Shown here: positions 28,967 to 38,978 of the stretch, one piece after another
Position numbering within the stretch: position 1 is the stretch's first letter
Layout of the letters: every line of letters starts with the position of its first letter
DNA from: DASQZK01 sp963763215
GTDB taxonomy: Bacteria; Bacteroidota; Bacteroidia; Bacteroidales; GCA-2748055
DNA length: 64,000 bases
Assembly (NCBI GenBank): GCA_963763215.1
Contig: CAVXNX010000031.1
Location: 248,001 to 312,000, forward strand
Direction of reading: 5' to 3'
Made by a program: the position numbers and the translations under genes
The notes under the pieces: generated by a model
Database searches by the model: none
Seen by the model: only the letters and a program-made list of their open reading frames with translations
Told to the model about the DNA's origin: nothing

Positions 28967-29225
28967 ATGGCAAATCATCAGTCATCAAAAAAGAGGATCA
29001 GACAGAACGAGAGCAGAAGAACCGGCAACCGCTACTATGCCAGGACCGCCACGGAATGCAGTGAAAGCACTTCGCAGCACAACCGACAAGGCCGAAGCAG
29101 AAGCCTTACTGCCAAAGGTTACATCGATGCTCGATAAGCTTGCCAAAAAGAATGTCATCCACGGGAACAAGGCATCGAACCTCAAGTCCAGCCTGACCAA
29201 ACACGTTACAAGTCTCGAAGGCTAA
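28967..29225 (+). CDS. rpsT: 30S ribosomal protein S20 (frameshift)
   Basis: The start MANHQSSKKRIRQNESRRTGNRYY and the later RNAVKALRSTTDKAEAEALLPKV and GNKASNLKSSLTKHV match the S20 family over its full 85-residue length. A single frameshift near 29035-29045 separates the halves. S20 binds 16S rRNA during small-subunit assembly. Loss of this gene would be costly to growth, so the frameshift is good evidence that the sequence itself holds indel errors. A strong terminator follows. Confidence 0.9.
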
Positions 29226-29246
29226 CCCTTCTCCAAAATAATGTGC

Positions 29247-29276
29247 AGCTGTCTTCGTCAGGAGACAGCTTTTTTT
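29247..29276 (+). terminator. Intrinsic terminator after rpsT
   Basis: Perfect 8-bp stem AGCTGTCT / AGACAGCT with an 8-base loop, followed by six T. Confidence 0.85.
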
Positions 29277-29328
29277 GTTTCCGGCACGCTGATTTTTCCG
29301 CTTTTTTTCCATTAAGGGAAAAAAGGCC

Positions 29329-30021
29329 ATGGAATATAAAAATCTGTCGATCAAAAACTGGGCTGTTGAGGACCGGCCGCGGGAGAAGCTTCTGAAGAAT
29401 GGCATCGGGAGCCTGAGCGATGCGGAGATCCTCGCCATCCTCATCGGTTCCGGAACCCGGAACATGTCGGCCCTCGAGCTCTCCCGGCTGGTGCTCGGCA
29501 GCGTGGGCAACAACCTGAGGGCCCTTGGAAAATTGGACATGCAGGAACTCATCCGTATCAGGGGCATTGGGCAGGCCAAAGCCATTACCATCCTGGCGGC
29601 CCTCGAACTGGGAAGGCGTCGCGCCTATGCTCCCGGACCGGAAAAAACAAAGATCTCTTCCTCCCGTGATGCCTTCAGGATCTTCCAGCCGATGCTCGGC
29701 GACCTGCCCCATGAGGAATTCTGGATCCTCCTGCTGAACCGTTCAAACCTGGTCATCGATAAGATCTGCATCAGCAAGGGAGGCCTCGCCGGCACGGTGA
29801 TCGATACCCGGCTGATCCTGAAACAGGCTCTCGACCGGCTGACCTCGGGGATCATTCTCTGCCACAACCATCCTTCGGGCAACCTGGAGGCCAGCGACGC
29901 CGACCGGAAAATCACCGAAAAGATCAAGAAAGCGGCACAGTACATGGATATCAGCCTGATCGATCATATCATCATCGGCGAAAATAATTATGTCAGCTTT
30001 GCCGATTCCGGCATTCTTTAG
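29329..30021 (+). CDS. radC: RadC-family JAB/MPN domain protein
   Basis: 230 residues, intact. The N-terminal third has the helix-hairpin-helix-like region (GIGSLSDAEILAILIGSGT, IRGIGQAKAITILAALELGRR). The C-terminal JAMM-type metal site is visible as CHNHPSGNLEASDAD. The name comes from an old assignment to DNA repair; actual function in bacteria remains unsettled. The ATG at 29329 is preceded by a purine-rich stretch. Confidence 0.9.
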   Translation: MEYKNLSIKNWAVEDRPREKLLKNGIGSLSDAEILAILIGSGTRNMSALELSRLVLGSVGNNLRALGKLDMQELIRIRGIGQAKAITILAALELGRRRAYAPGPEKTKISSSRDAFRIFQPMLGDLPHEEFWILLLNRSNLVIDKICISKGGLAGTVIDTRLILKQALDRLTSGIILCHNHPSGNLEASDADRKITEKIKKAAQYMDISLIDHIIIGENNYVSFADSGIL

Positions 30022-30080
30022 AAAAAGATTCACCGGGAAAAATTTCTTATCTTTACCTTTCAACAACCCCCAGATGCGTT

Positions 30081-30575
30081 TTGAAAGTATTGACCGTCAT
30101 CTTATTGAGCACATTCAAATTTGGAATGACGTTCCCCCTGGCCATCATGGTTTTTCATTTCGGCTTTGTGGAAACGGTGATCTGGACAAATATCGGCGGC
30201 ATCCTCGGCGTCTTTTTTTTTGGGTTTCTTTCCCGGCAGCTCATCAACCTGTGGAGCAGCGCCCCTCTGGATAAGCTGAGACAGAGATTGCCGCGTTGGC
30301 ATCGGAAGACGGAACCTCAACAGAAACGACGATTCACCCGGAGAAACCGCCGGATCGTGTCGATCAGGAAAAATTACGGATTGCCGGGAATCGCCCTCGC
30401 CACACCCATCCTGTTCTCCATCCCCCTGGGCGTTTTCCTGGCCGTCAGGTATTTTGGGAAGCGAAAGTTCGTCTATGGACACTTGCTCCTCGCCAACTTC
30501 CTGTGGTCCCTGGCTTATGCCGCTTTTTACGGATACTTTTACGAAACCTGGCTCCGGATCACTTCAGGACTATAG
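30081..30575 (+). CDS. Small integral membrane protein, unknown
   Basis: A 164-residue protein with two hydrophobic helices near the start (ILLSTFKFGMTFPLAIMVFHF; NIGGILGVFFFGF), a basic cytosolic loop (RLPRWHRKTEPQQKRRFTRRNRR) and two helices at the end (IALATPILFSIPLGVFLAV; ANFLWSLAYAAFYGYF). The frame has no ATG; TTG at 30081 is the likely start. It overlaps the folK stop by 6 bases on the opposite strand. No family assigned. Confidence 0.6.
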   Translation: MKVLTVILLSTFKFGMTFPLAIMVFHFGFVETVIWTNIGGILGVFFFGFLSRQLINLWSSAPLDKLRQRLPRWHRKTEPQQKRRFTRRNRRIVSIRKNYGLPGIALATPILFSIPLGVFLAVRYFGKRKFVYGHLLLANFLWSLAYAAFYGYFYETWLRITSGL

Positions 30576-31058
30576 CTGCCTGACAATGGAGTGATCTTCG
30601 CACCGGTCGTAAAGTTCGGCAATCGTCTTGCGAAACACCGGATGGACAAAGTATGGCGCGATCTCGCACAACGGTGCCAGGGTGAAGCGCCGGAGGTGGA
30701 GCCGCGGATGAGGGACGGTCAGCCCTGGTGTTCGGATAACCTGGCTGCCATAAAACAGAATGTCCATATCGAGCGGCCTGTCCTGATATCCGCCAGGTGA
30801 ACGTTGACGACCGGCGAGCGATTCGACATTTTCGATCAGGTCGAGGAGTTCTCCGGGAGTCATGGATGTGTTGATGAGAAGAACCTGGTTCAGGAAGAGG
30901 TTAGCGCTTTCAAATCCCCAGGGCTCAGATTCATAAACATGGGAGGCAAAAACAATTGCCCCGGCCCTGCTGTTTAGCTTATCCCGGGCATGTTGAAGGA
31001 ACGCATCCCGGTCACCCGTGTTACTGCCGGTGAGGATATATGCCGCTTCACTTTTCAT
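30570..31058 (-). CDS. folK: HPPK, 2-amino-4-hydroxy-6-hydroxymethyldihydropteridine pyrophosphokinase
   Basis: 162 residues. Transfers pyrophosphate from ATP to the pterin in folate synthesis. Family motifs: TGSNTGDRDAFL at the start, SHVYESEPWGF, and the diagnostic RPLDMDILFYG, then VPHPRLHLRRFTLAPL. Intact reading frame. Convergent with the membrane protein gene; divergent from sppA. Confidence 0.92.
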   Translation of the reverse strand: MKSEAAYILTGSNTGDRDAFLQHARDKLNSRAGAIVFASHVYESEPWGFESANLFLNQVLLINTSMTPGELLDLIENVESLAGRQRSPGGYQDRPLDMDILFYGSQVIRTPGLTVPHPRLHLRRFTLAPLCEIAPYFVHPVFRKTIAELYDRCEDHSIVRQL

Positions 31059-31142
31059 AGAGGTAAAACTAATTTTTTATCCCCAAAATAGCCAGAATCT
31101 TCGTATTTTTATTCATTGACTAAACTCTAAAACCGGACAGAC

Positions 31143-32907
31143 ATGAAAGGATTTTTCAAATTCACTTTCGCCTCAATCTTAGGCGTTTTGATTGGCCTCA
31201 TCATTTTCATCTTCATCATCGTGGGCATCGTCGGCGTTTCCTCACGGGAAAAACCCGTGGTGGTGAAGGCAAATACCCTCCTTGTTGCGAACCTCGACCA
31301 GCAAATCGTCGACAGAAATCCCGAATCTCCTTTCGGCAATTTTGCAACCGGAAGCTTTAAACCCGATTTACGGATGGGTCTCGACATGATCATCGACAAC
31401 CTGGCAAATGCCAAGAATGATCCCAACATCAAGGGAATCCTTCTCGATCTGTCCCTCATTCCAACAGGCATCGCCACCCTCGGTGAAATCCGCGATGCCA
31501 TCATCGACTTCAGGACCATCCGGGAAATTCGTGATAGCCTATGCCGACATTTTCACCCATGGCTCCTATTACCTGGCCACGGCAGCCGACAACATCTATA
31601 TGTCGCCCGAAGGAAATATCGAGTTCATCGGTCTGGCCTCCAGGAACTATTTTATCAAGAAAGCACTCGACAAACTGGGTATCGAGGCCCAGGTTGTCCG
31701 CGTCGGCAAATACAAAAGCTTTGCCGAACCCTTTATTTACACGAGCCTCTCCGACGATAACCGGAAACAGATCGAAGCCTATGTCGGCTCGATCTGGAAC
31801 ACGATGCTCGAAAATATCTCCACTGCCCGGAATATTCCCGTTGGCGACCTCAACGCCTTTGCCGACAACATGAGTGTGACCGATGCCCAGTCGGCCCTCG
31901 AACATCATTTCATCGACGGCGTGAAATACCGCGATGAACTGATCTCGGAACTTAAACAAAAGACCGGCATTGACGAAGCTGACGATCTCCGGACCATCAG
32001 CATCACGAAATACTCAAAAGTCCCGAAGATCAGGACTTACAAAGGACTGGCCAAGGACAAGATCGCCGTCGTATATGCTTCAGGCAATATCATCACGGGG
32101 GAAGGGGCATACGGCAACATCGGTGACGAAACCTTCGCCAAAGCCATCCGTGATGCACGGCGCGATTCCACCATCAAGGCCATCGTTCTGCGGGTCAACT
32201 CCGGCGGCGGAAGCGCCCTGGCTTCCGACATCATCTGGAGGGAAGTCAAACTGGCCGCCCAGACCAAACCGGTGATCGCCTCCATGGGCGATATGGCCGC
32301 TTCCGGCGGATATTACATCCTGGCCGCGGCAAACAAAATCTATGCCGATCCGAACACCCTCACCGGCTCCATCGGCGTGATCGGGATCCTTCCCGATATG
32401 CAAAAATTCATGAACGATAAGCTCGGGATAACCTACGATGTGGTCAAAACCAACACCAATTCCGACTTCGGAACAGTATTCAGGGCCCTTAACCCCGCCG
32501 AAATGAACGTCCTCGAAAGGGAAATCGGTAAATCCTACCAGACCTTCATCTCTCATGTCGCCGCAGGCCGGAACATGACCGTCGATGCCGTCGACGATAT
32601 CGGCCGCGGGCATGTCTACAGCGCCATCGATGCCAAAAAAATCGGGCTCGTCGATGAGCTGGGCGGACTGAAGGAAGCGATTGCCGCATCGGCCGCAGCT
32701 GCCGGGATCACGAATTACCGCATCGTCAAATACCCGAAGCTCGAAGCCCCGTTCCAGAAACTGCTCAGTGAACTGACCGGCGATGTCCAGGCCAGGATCA
32801 TGAAAAATAAACTCGGCGATACGTATTTCTATTACCAGCAACTTCGCATGATCGAGGATATGAAAGGGATCCAGGCACGGATTCCCTATTCACTCGTCGT
32901 AGAATAA
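31143..32907 (+). CDS. sppA: Signal peptide peptidase SppA, long form (frameshift)
   Basis: About 588 residues, the 67-kDa form with two tandem domains. One N-terminal membrane helix (FTFASILGVLIGLIIFIFIIVGIVGV). The catalytic lysine lies in VGKYKSFAEPF of the first domain and the catalytic serine in MGDMAASGGYYIL of the second, the usual arrangement. The frame breaks near 31520-31535 in CCGGGAAATTC; the next frame continues exactly (SGKFVIAYADIFTHGSYY). It digests cleaved signal peptides in the membrane. A possible -7 TATTTTTA is at 31104-31111. Confidence 0.88.
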
Positions 32908-32920
32908 GAATAAGCACAAA

Positions 32921-32974
32921 ACGACGGATGGCCCGGGTTGCCGCCCCTCAACGGCCCCTCAGGCCATCCGTCGT
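32921..32974 (+). terminator. Strong hairpin after sppA
   Basis: Perfect 13-bp inverted repeat ACGACGGATGGCC / GGCCATCCGTCGT with a 28-base loop, 14 bases after the sppA stop. The T-tract is poor (TGTTAT), so it may act as a transcript-end or stabilising hairpin. Confidence 0.7.
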
Positions 32975-33045
32975 TGTTATCCCGGTGTTGGAGATCCACT
33001 TCATACGGTTTATCCATTTTGGCTCTGACGGGACAACATTTTTAC

Positions 33046-33053
33046 TATATTTG
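33046..33053 (+). promoter_or_regulatory. -7 promoter element of lpxK
   Basis: TATATTTG, a perfect TAnnTTTG box, 21 bases before the ATG at 33074. TTTG at 33018-33021 is 24 bases upstream, longer than usual for the -33 element. Confidence 0.5.
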
Positions 33054-33073
33054 ACCGCCAATATCGCCGGAAC

Positions 33074-34177
33074 ATGCTAAAAAAGAAGTTTCCCGAATAT
33101 TTTCTCATCCCCTTCGCTGTCCTTTACGGTATGGCAACAGCCATCCGGAACAAACTTTTTGACTGGCGGATCCTCAGGTCGCACGAATTCGACCTGCCCG
33201 TCATCTCCCTGGGAAATCTCACCGCCGGCGGCACCGGGAAGACACCCCACACCGAATACCTGATCGGCCTTCTGAAAGACGAATACCGGGTGGCTGTTCT
33301 CAGCCGCGGGTACGGCAGAGAGACGCGGGGTTTCATCCTGGCAGGGCCGTCATCCACTGCCGGTGAAATCGGCGATGAACCCTGCCAGATCAAAACGAAA
33401 TTTCCCGATATCACCGTGGCCGTCGATGAAAAACGCGTCCGGGGCATCAGGAACCTCCTGAAAATGGACGTGGATGTTATCCTGCTCGACGACGCTTTCC
33501 AGCACAGGTATGTGACGCCCGGGCTCTCCATCCTTCTGATCGATTACGGCAGACCGGTAACCCGTGACCACCTGCTTCCTTTTGGACGTCTTCGCGAACC
33601 CGTCTCCTCGATCAAACGGGCAAACCTCATCCTGATCACCAGGTCACCGGTCAACCTGAAGGCCATCGACATGCGCGTCAGGGTCAAAGATTTCCGCCTC
33701 GACCCCTTCCAACACCTGTATTTCACAGGTATGCAGCCGGGTGCACCGATGCCGGTATTCGGAAAGGCCATTTACCCCTCCTCAGCCCCCGATGGCATTT
33801 CAGCCCTGCTGGTCAGCGGCATTGCCAACCCCGGGAGCTTCACAGCGACAGCCTCCGCATACGCCTCCGTCAGCCGCCGGATCGACTTCCCCGATCACCA
33901 TGCCTACAACCTGCGGGATCTCCAGAGAATACACGACAGCTTCAGCACGGTGGAAGGCCATACCAGGGTCATCCTCACCACGGAGAAGGATGCCGCCCGG
34001 CTCAGGATGTACCCTGGTGAACTTTCAGAGGTGTCGGAGCTTTTATTCTATATCCCCATACATGTCGGCTTTCTGAATAAGGACACAGAAAACTTCAATT
34101 CACAAATAATGAGCTATGTTAGAAGCAATAAACGAAACAGTATCTTACATCAGGGAAAAAACCAGGTTCCAGCCTGA
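33074..34177 (+). CDS. lpxK: Tetraacyldisaccharide 4'-kinase
   Basis: 367 residues. Phosphorylates the 4' position of the lipid A disaccharide at the inner membrane. The N-terminus has a hydrophobic membrane-contact helix (YFLIPFAVLYGMATAIRNK), then the P-loop NLTAGGTGKTPH, SRGYGRETRG, and DEPCQIKTKFP and DDAFQHRYV family motifs. Intact. Its 3' end overlaps the next gene by 62 bases in a different frame; the extra tail (YVRSNKRNSILHQGKN) is basic and looks natural for this phylum. Confidence 0.92.
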   Translation: MLKKKFPEYFLIPFAVLYGMATAIRNKLFDWRILRSHEFDLPVISLGNLTAGGTGKTPHTEYLIGLLKDEYRVAVLSRGYGRETRGFILAGPSSTAGEIGDEPCQIKTKFPDITVAVDEKRVRGIRNLLKMDVDVILLDDAFQHRYVTPGLSILLIDYGRPVTRDHLLPFGRLREPVSSIKRANLILITRSPVNLKAIDMRVRVKDFRLDPFQHLYFTGMQPGAPMPVFGKAIYPSSAPDGISALLVSGIANPGSFTATASAYASVSRRIDFPDHHAYNLRDLQRIHDSFSTVEGHTRVILTTEKDAARLRMYPGELSEVSELLFYIPIHVGFLNKDTENFNSQIMSYVRSNKRNSILHQGKNQVPA

Positions 34178-34925
34178 AGTGGCCATCATTCTGGGCACGG
34201 GACTGGGAGGCCTCGCCGATGACATCGAAGTGGAAACATTTCTCCGTTATGCAGATATCCCCAACTTCCCTGTCAGCACTGCACCCGGGCATCATGGCCG
34301 GCTGTTATTCGGCACTCTCGGCGGAAAGAAGATCATGGCCATGCAGGGAAGATTTCACTATTACGAGGGGTATACCATGCAGGAACTGACCTTTCCCATC
34401 CGCGTCATGAAATACCTCGGCATCAAATACCTCTTCATTTCCAACGCCAGCGGGGGCTTGAACCCGGAATTCGAGATCGGCGACATGATGATCCAGGATG
34501 ACCACATCAACCTTCTCCCCAACCCGCTCATCGGCAGGCATATCGATGAGTTCGGCGACCGTTTCCCCGATATGAGCGAAAGTTATGATCCGGAACTCAT
34601 CCGGCGCGCCGAGGAGATCGCGGCCAAAAACAACATCCGGATCCGCCGGGGGTGCTATGTCGGAGTAACCGGACCGACACTGGAAACGCCTAAGGAATAC
34701 CAGTTTTTCCGCATCATTGGCGGTGATGCCGTTGGCATGTCGACCGTTCCCGAAGTGATCGTCGCCCACCAGATGGGCATTCCCTGCTTTGCCATCTCCA
34801 TTATCACCGACCTTGGCGTACCGGGACGGATCGTGGAGGTCTCCGTCGAGGATGTCCAGAAAGCGGCCGGCGAAACGGCGCCCAAGATGAAGTTCATCAT
34901 GGAAAAACTCATTGAAACACTCTGA
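34116..34925 (+). CDS. punA: Purine nucleoside phosphorylase (PNP-II, trimeric type)
   Basis: 269 residues, intact. Cleaves purine nucleosides with phosphate in salvage. Visible: ILGTGLGGLADDI (phosphate site), APGHHGRLLFGTLGG, MQGRFHYYEGY, SNASGGLNPEFEIGD, GPTLETPKEYQ and GMSTVPEVIVAHQMG, the active-site series of the trimeric family. Start ATG at 34116 lies inside the lpxK 3' end. Confidence 0.9.
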   Translation: MLEAINETVSYIREKTRFQPEVAIILGTGLGGLADDIEVETFLRYADIPNFPVSTAPGHHGRLLFGTLGGKKIMAMQGRFHYYEGYTMQELTFPIRVMKYLGIKYLFISNASGGLNPEFEIGDMMIQDDHINLLPNPLIGRHIDEFGDRFPDMSESYDPELIRRAEEIAAKNNIRIRRGCYVGVTGPTLETPKEYQFFRIIGGDAVGMSTVPEVIVAHQMGIPCFAISIITDLGVPGRIVEVSVEDVQKAAGETAPKMKFIMEKLIETL

Positions 34926-34938
34926 TCCCGGGAGTATC

Positions 34939-36115
34939 GTGAAACCGAAAAGACCGGAAGGATGCCGGCGGATTTCAGCGCGGAAATGTCGTGCTCATCA
35001 GCCTGTCGCATTTTCTGCACGATGTCTACACGTCCTTCCTGGCACCGGCCCTCCCGCTGATCATCGAAAGGCTGCAGATCTCCTACGGGCTGGCCGGTCT
35101 CCTGAGCGTCATCCAGCGGATTCCCTCCCTGCTCAATCCTTTCGTGGGGATCATGGCCGAAAAGATGCGGATGCGATACCTCATCATCATCTCCCCTGCC
35201 GTCACCGGCATAGCCATGAGCCTGATCGGCGTCGCCCCGGGATACATCTTCCTGTCCATCCTGATGCTCGTCTCCGGCATCAGTTCAACTCTCTTCCATA
35301 TCCCCACTCCGGTCATGATCGGCAGGATCTCGGGAAAAACCATCGGCAAGGGGATGAGCTACTTCATGCTCGGCGGCGAACTTGCCCGGACCGCCGGCCC
35401 GTTGATCCTCTTCGGCATCATCAGCCTTTGGGGGATCGAAGGAACGTGGAAAATGATGCCCCTCGGGCTGGTCGCCTCAGCCGTCCTGTTTTTCAGGCTG
35501 AGACACATCGCGATCTCCCCGCGCGTGGGCCAGAAAGACTGGAAACCGAACTACTTCAGGGAATTTGTCAAATACCTCCCCGTGTTCGGGGTCACCGCCG
35601 GTATCACCTTTTTCCTCGGGGCCATGAAATCCTCCCTGACCCTGTACCTCCCGACGTTTTTGAAACAACAGGGAGAGACCCTGTTTTTCGCCGACGCTTC
35701 CCTGTCGGTGCTCCAGCTTGCCGGCGCGGCTGGAACCTTCATCTCCGGCACACTTAGTGACAAGCTGGGACGGACGAACACCCTGCTGATCATCTCCGTG
35801 GTTTCGCCATTTCTGATGTTCCTGTTTCTGCTCACCTCGGGAATATGGCAGATGCTCGTCCTGGCGGTCACCGGACTCTTCATCTTTGCCCCCACCTCCG
35901 TTCTCCTGGCCCTGGTCCAGGAACAGAAAAGTGAAAATCTGGCTTTTCTGAACGGAACCTTCATGCTGCTCAATTTCTTCATCTCGGCATCAATGGTGAC
36001 CCTTGCCGGTGTCCTGGCCGACCATATCGGCTTCCACCGGACCTTTTACCTTGCCGGTCTGTTCTCCTTCGGTGCGGTGGGCATCGTCCTCCTGGCGCGT
36101 AAACGCCTGGGCTGA
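34939..36115 (+). CDS. MFS transporter, fosmidomycin-resistance (FSR)-like
   Basis: Twelve-helix major facilitator with the motifs SHFLHDVYTSFLAPALPLI in helix 1 and DKLGRTNTLLI between helices 6-7 and 8. The clean frame starts at GTG 34991, but this leaves helix 1 without an N-terminal tail. A GTG at 34939 in another frame gives VKPKRPEGCRR, and a frameshift near 34970-34985 would join it to FQRGNVVLISLSHF. Similar to exporters of small phosphonates and other drugs; substrate unknown. It follows punA by 13 bases. Confidence 0.75.
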
Positions 36116-38735
36116 TCAGTTCCGGCGCCTGGCCAGGACCACAGTTTTTCTGAACGCTTTCTTTTGCCCCTCCGGGTGGAACACCTCAAGGTAACCCAGG
36201 TAGATCCCGATTCCACAAGGCTGACCGGCATCATTGCGCCCGTCCCACTGGAAAAAGCCTTCCGGTCCCAGCAGTTCATTCACTCCAAGCGTCCGCACAA
36301 TCCTTCCCGACGCTTCAAAGATCCTCATAGTCCCCACATAGCCTTCCTTTTCAAAATGAAAACGGAAAACGGCTACATCGCCGTTACCGTCATTATCCGG
36401 GGTGAAGACTTCCGGGTCGGCAGAAAAAGACGATGTGGCCTCCGGATTTTCCAGGTATTGGGAATTCCGGTATCCCGGGGTGCCGAATCCGCTGAGCGAA
36501 GATGCACTGTGCCACGGCGCCGACAGTCCGCTTCCGGCATCCAGCGTCATCCGCTCCAGGGCGATTCCGTGGTCATCGGAAATCATGGGATACTGATCAT
36601 CCGGGCCATAGCGCATCTCATCGATGATCTCCCCGGAACGGTTCATCAGCCGGACCGTTCCTCCGGCATTGCCAAGTGCCTGCATGCCGGGAAGCCGGTA
36701 GAGCGCTTTTTCATCCGGCACATCGTAATAGTTGGGAAGGGTTTCCGGACCGGAGGAGAGCACGAGATAGGCTCCGGGTGGAAAGAGGATGGCGTCCCCG
36801 GCAATGAAAACACCGCTGTTCGGGCCCCCGCCGTCAGTTCCGCCCACGACCAGGATGAGATCGTTAAGCGCCGTCAGTTTGCCAGAACGATTGTACACTT
36901 CGACATATTCCGCACACCCGGGAAAGGGTGAATAGAGAACTTCCGTGATCAGGATGTCGCCTGGCCCGGCCTTGACGGGTGTCCCGAGCCTGAATGTGTC
37001 GCGGGGAAAGGCATCGTTACCCGAACAGTCTGAAAACGGTCCGGCGAAAATGACACGAATTTCCCGTCCGGCATTATCGGGCACCATCAGGCACAGGGTA
37101 TCATGAAAAGGTCCTGAAAATCCGGCTACCACCACCTGTCCGGCACCGCTGACCTGCAGGGGAAAATCCGTCTCTTCACCCGTACCGCCGGATACGGGCT
37201 CACTGAAGGCGATGCGGAACAAGCCCGGACCATCAAAGATCACAGAACGGGCAAAGGGTGGCCTGGTATCGGATGTCACTCCTGCCACGGAATTCGGCTT
37301 GCAGGGAGTTCCGCCCTCCACACTCTCCGAGGCCCGCCAGTTCGGCGTGCCGCCGCAAAGGAAGGAATTATCCACGCGTTCGAGTGACCAGCCTCCTTCC
37401 GATTTGAAGGCATCGCCGTACCACGAAGCGGCGTATTGCACCGCATCGATGATCTCCCCTGCAGTATTGCGCAATACCACCAGCTGTCCGTTATTGGTCA
37501 GGACAGAAGACGAGGTGAACACCGGGCTGCACGATCCCTCCGGATAAAGCCATCCGGCACTCCGGGAGCATACCAGATAGTAACCTCCCGGCGGTACGGT
37601 GTCATCTTCGAGAATGAAATCGCGGCTGCCGGCGCCGACGGTCCATCCGTCGAGGCAGACGGGGTGCGAACTCCGGTTGGTGAATTCAAGATATTCACTC
37701 TCCGGAAGATAAACCGGCGGGGAAGGATCAGCCATGATCTCCGTGAAGACAAGGTCGTAACGGGCAGGAAGAAAAAAGAGAAATGTATCGTCAAGCGTGA
37801 CGATGTTTCCCTTACGGTCGCCCGACCGGTCCGAGGGTGAACCGGTACGTCCGGTCATTGGCGAACTCCCCGGCAAATCGTGAAAATACGGTATTGCCCG
37901 TGACACCTACAGAGTCCGGAGCCACGGTGCCATCGACCCGGATGCGGGGAACCAAAGCCGGGTCGACCGATTCGCTGAACAGAAAGGCGATGCTGTTGCG
38001 GGAGGGAAAATGCACCGCTTCCAGCACCGGTGGCGTTGAATCCCTCTGGAAATCAGCGGCGATCAGGAGATCATCGAAGGTTAAGAGCCTGTCCCGGGTT
38101 GACGTATAGGCATACCGGATACCAAACCACTCCGAGGCCGGAAGTTCGTCCGGCCGCAGGTTGGCTGTTCCGGTAAGCACAAAGCCGGAATCGCGGGGTG
38201 CGCTCTCGATACGCACCGTACCGGTACCGTCGTAGGAGATCCGGAACTTCCAGATCCCTTGGAAATCAGCGGTCTCCCAGTTAAACGACGTGGCGCAGAG
38301 GACCTTCACCTGTTTTCCGTCCTGGAGAAAAAGTTTCAGGGTATCATCGTTGGAAAGATAATTCACCCCGAAAATCAGCGCCGGATTCCCGCCGTCCGGA
38401 TCCATAAATCCGGCCGGTTTTTCCGACATGAGAAAAACGGACCAGTTGTTTGAGGCCGAAGGCTTGTAAGGATACCGGATGAGAAACTGCCAGGTGATCC
38501 TTCCGGCCGGATTGACCGGGTCATGACGGAAGCTGATCCTGTCGCAGGAAGAAACACTGTTATCGAAGATGTGTTTCAGTGAGGCAGCCCCGTCGAGGGG
38601 CATGTCGGAGGAGACGTCCCATCGTTCCGCCGGGAACTGCATGGCGGAAGCGGGAAGGCCGTTCTCAAAGTCAACGGACACCTGTCCTGTCAGAAATAAC
38701 GGCCACCATGAAAAAAGCAGTAACAGTTTTTTCAC
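36116..38735 (-). CDS. Secreted lamin-tail-domain protein (frameshift)
   Basis: Signal peptide MKKLLLLFSWWPLFLTGQ, a large N-terminal beta-sandwich region (about residues 20-300, concanavalin-like), then two lamin tail domains: one from about YDLVFTEIMADPSPPVYLPESEYLEFTN and a second from about GDILITEVLYSPFPGCAEYVEVYN. The C-terminus (SADPEVFTPDNDGNGDVAVFRF ... GIYLGYLEVFHPEG) resembles gliding-motility-associated (FlgD-like) ends. A frameshift near 37825-37840 separates the N-terminal 305 residues from the rest. Likely exported to the surface, role unknown; about 870 residues in total. Confidence 0.7.
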
Positions 38736-38848
38736 AATACAAATTAATTTACGAATTTTGTGGGGTTATTATCTGAAAGGTTATCCGGGGAGATTCTATA
38801 AAATTATCATTTTTTCCGGGACTTTTAGTAATAGTTCCTAAAAAATAT

Positions 38849-38865
38849 ACGGATAAAATATCCGT
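38849..38865. promoter_or_regulatory. Perfect inverted repeat between divergent genes
   Basis: ACGGATA-aaa-TATCCGT, 7-bp arms, in the 243-base gap between the lamin-tail gene and asd. It could be an operator; nothing else in the window repeats it. Confidence 0.35.
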
Positions 38866-38978
38866 TATGACGATACCTCCTGCGGGGTGCCGCGACACGT
38901 GAAACTGAACATGAGCGCAGGGGTAGACACGAGAGGAACCAGAGATATTCCGTAAGGTTTAATTTAATACATACACTT

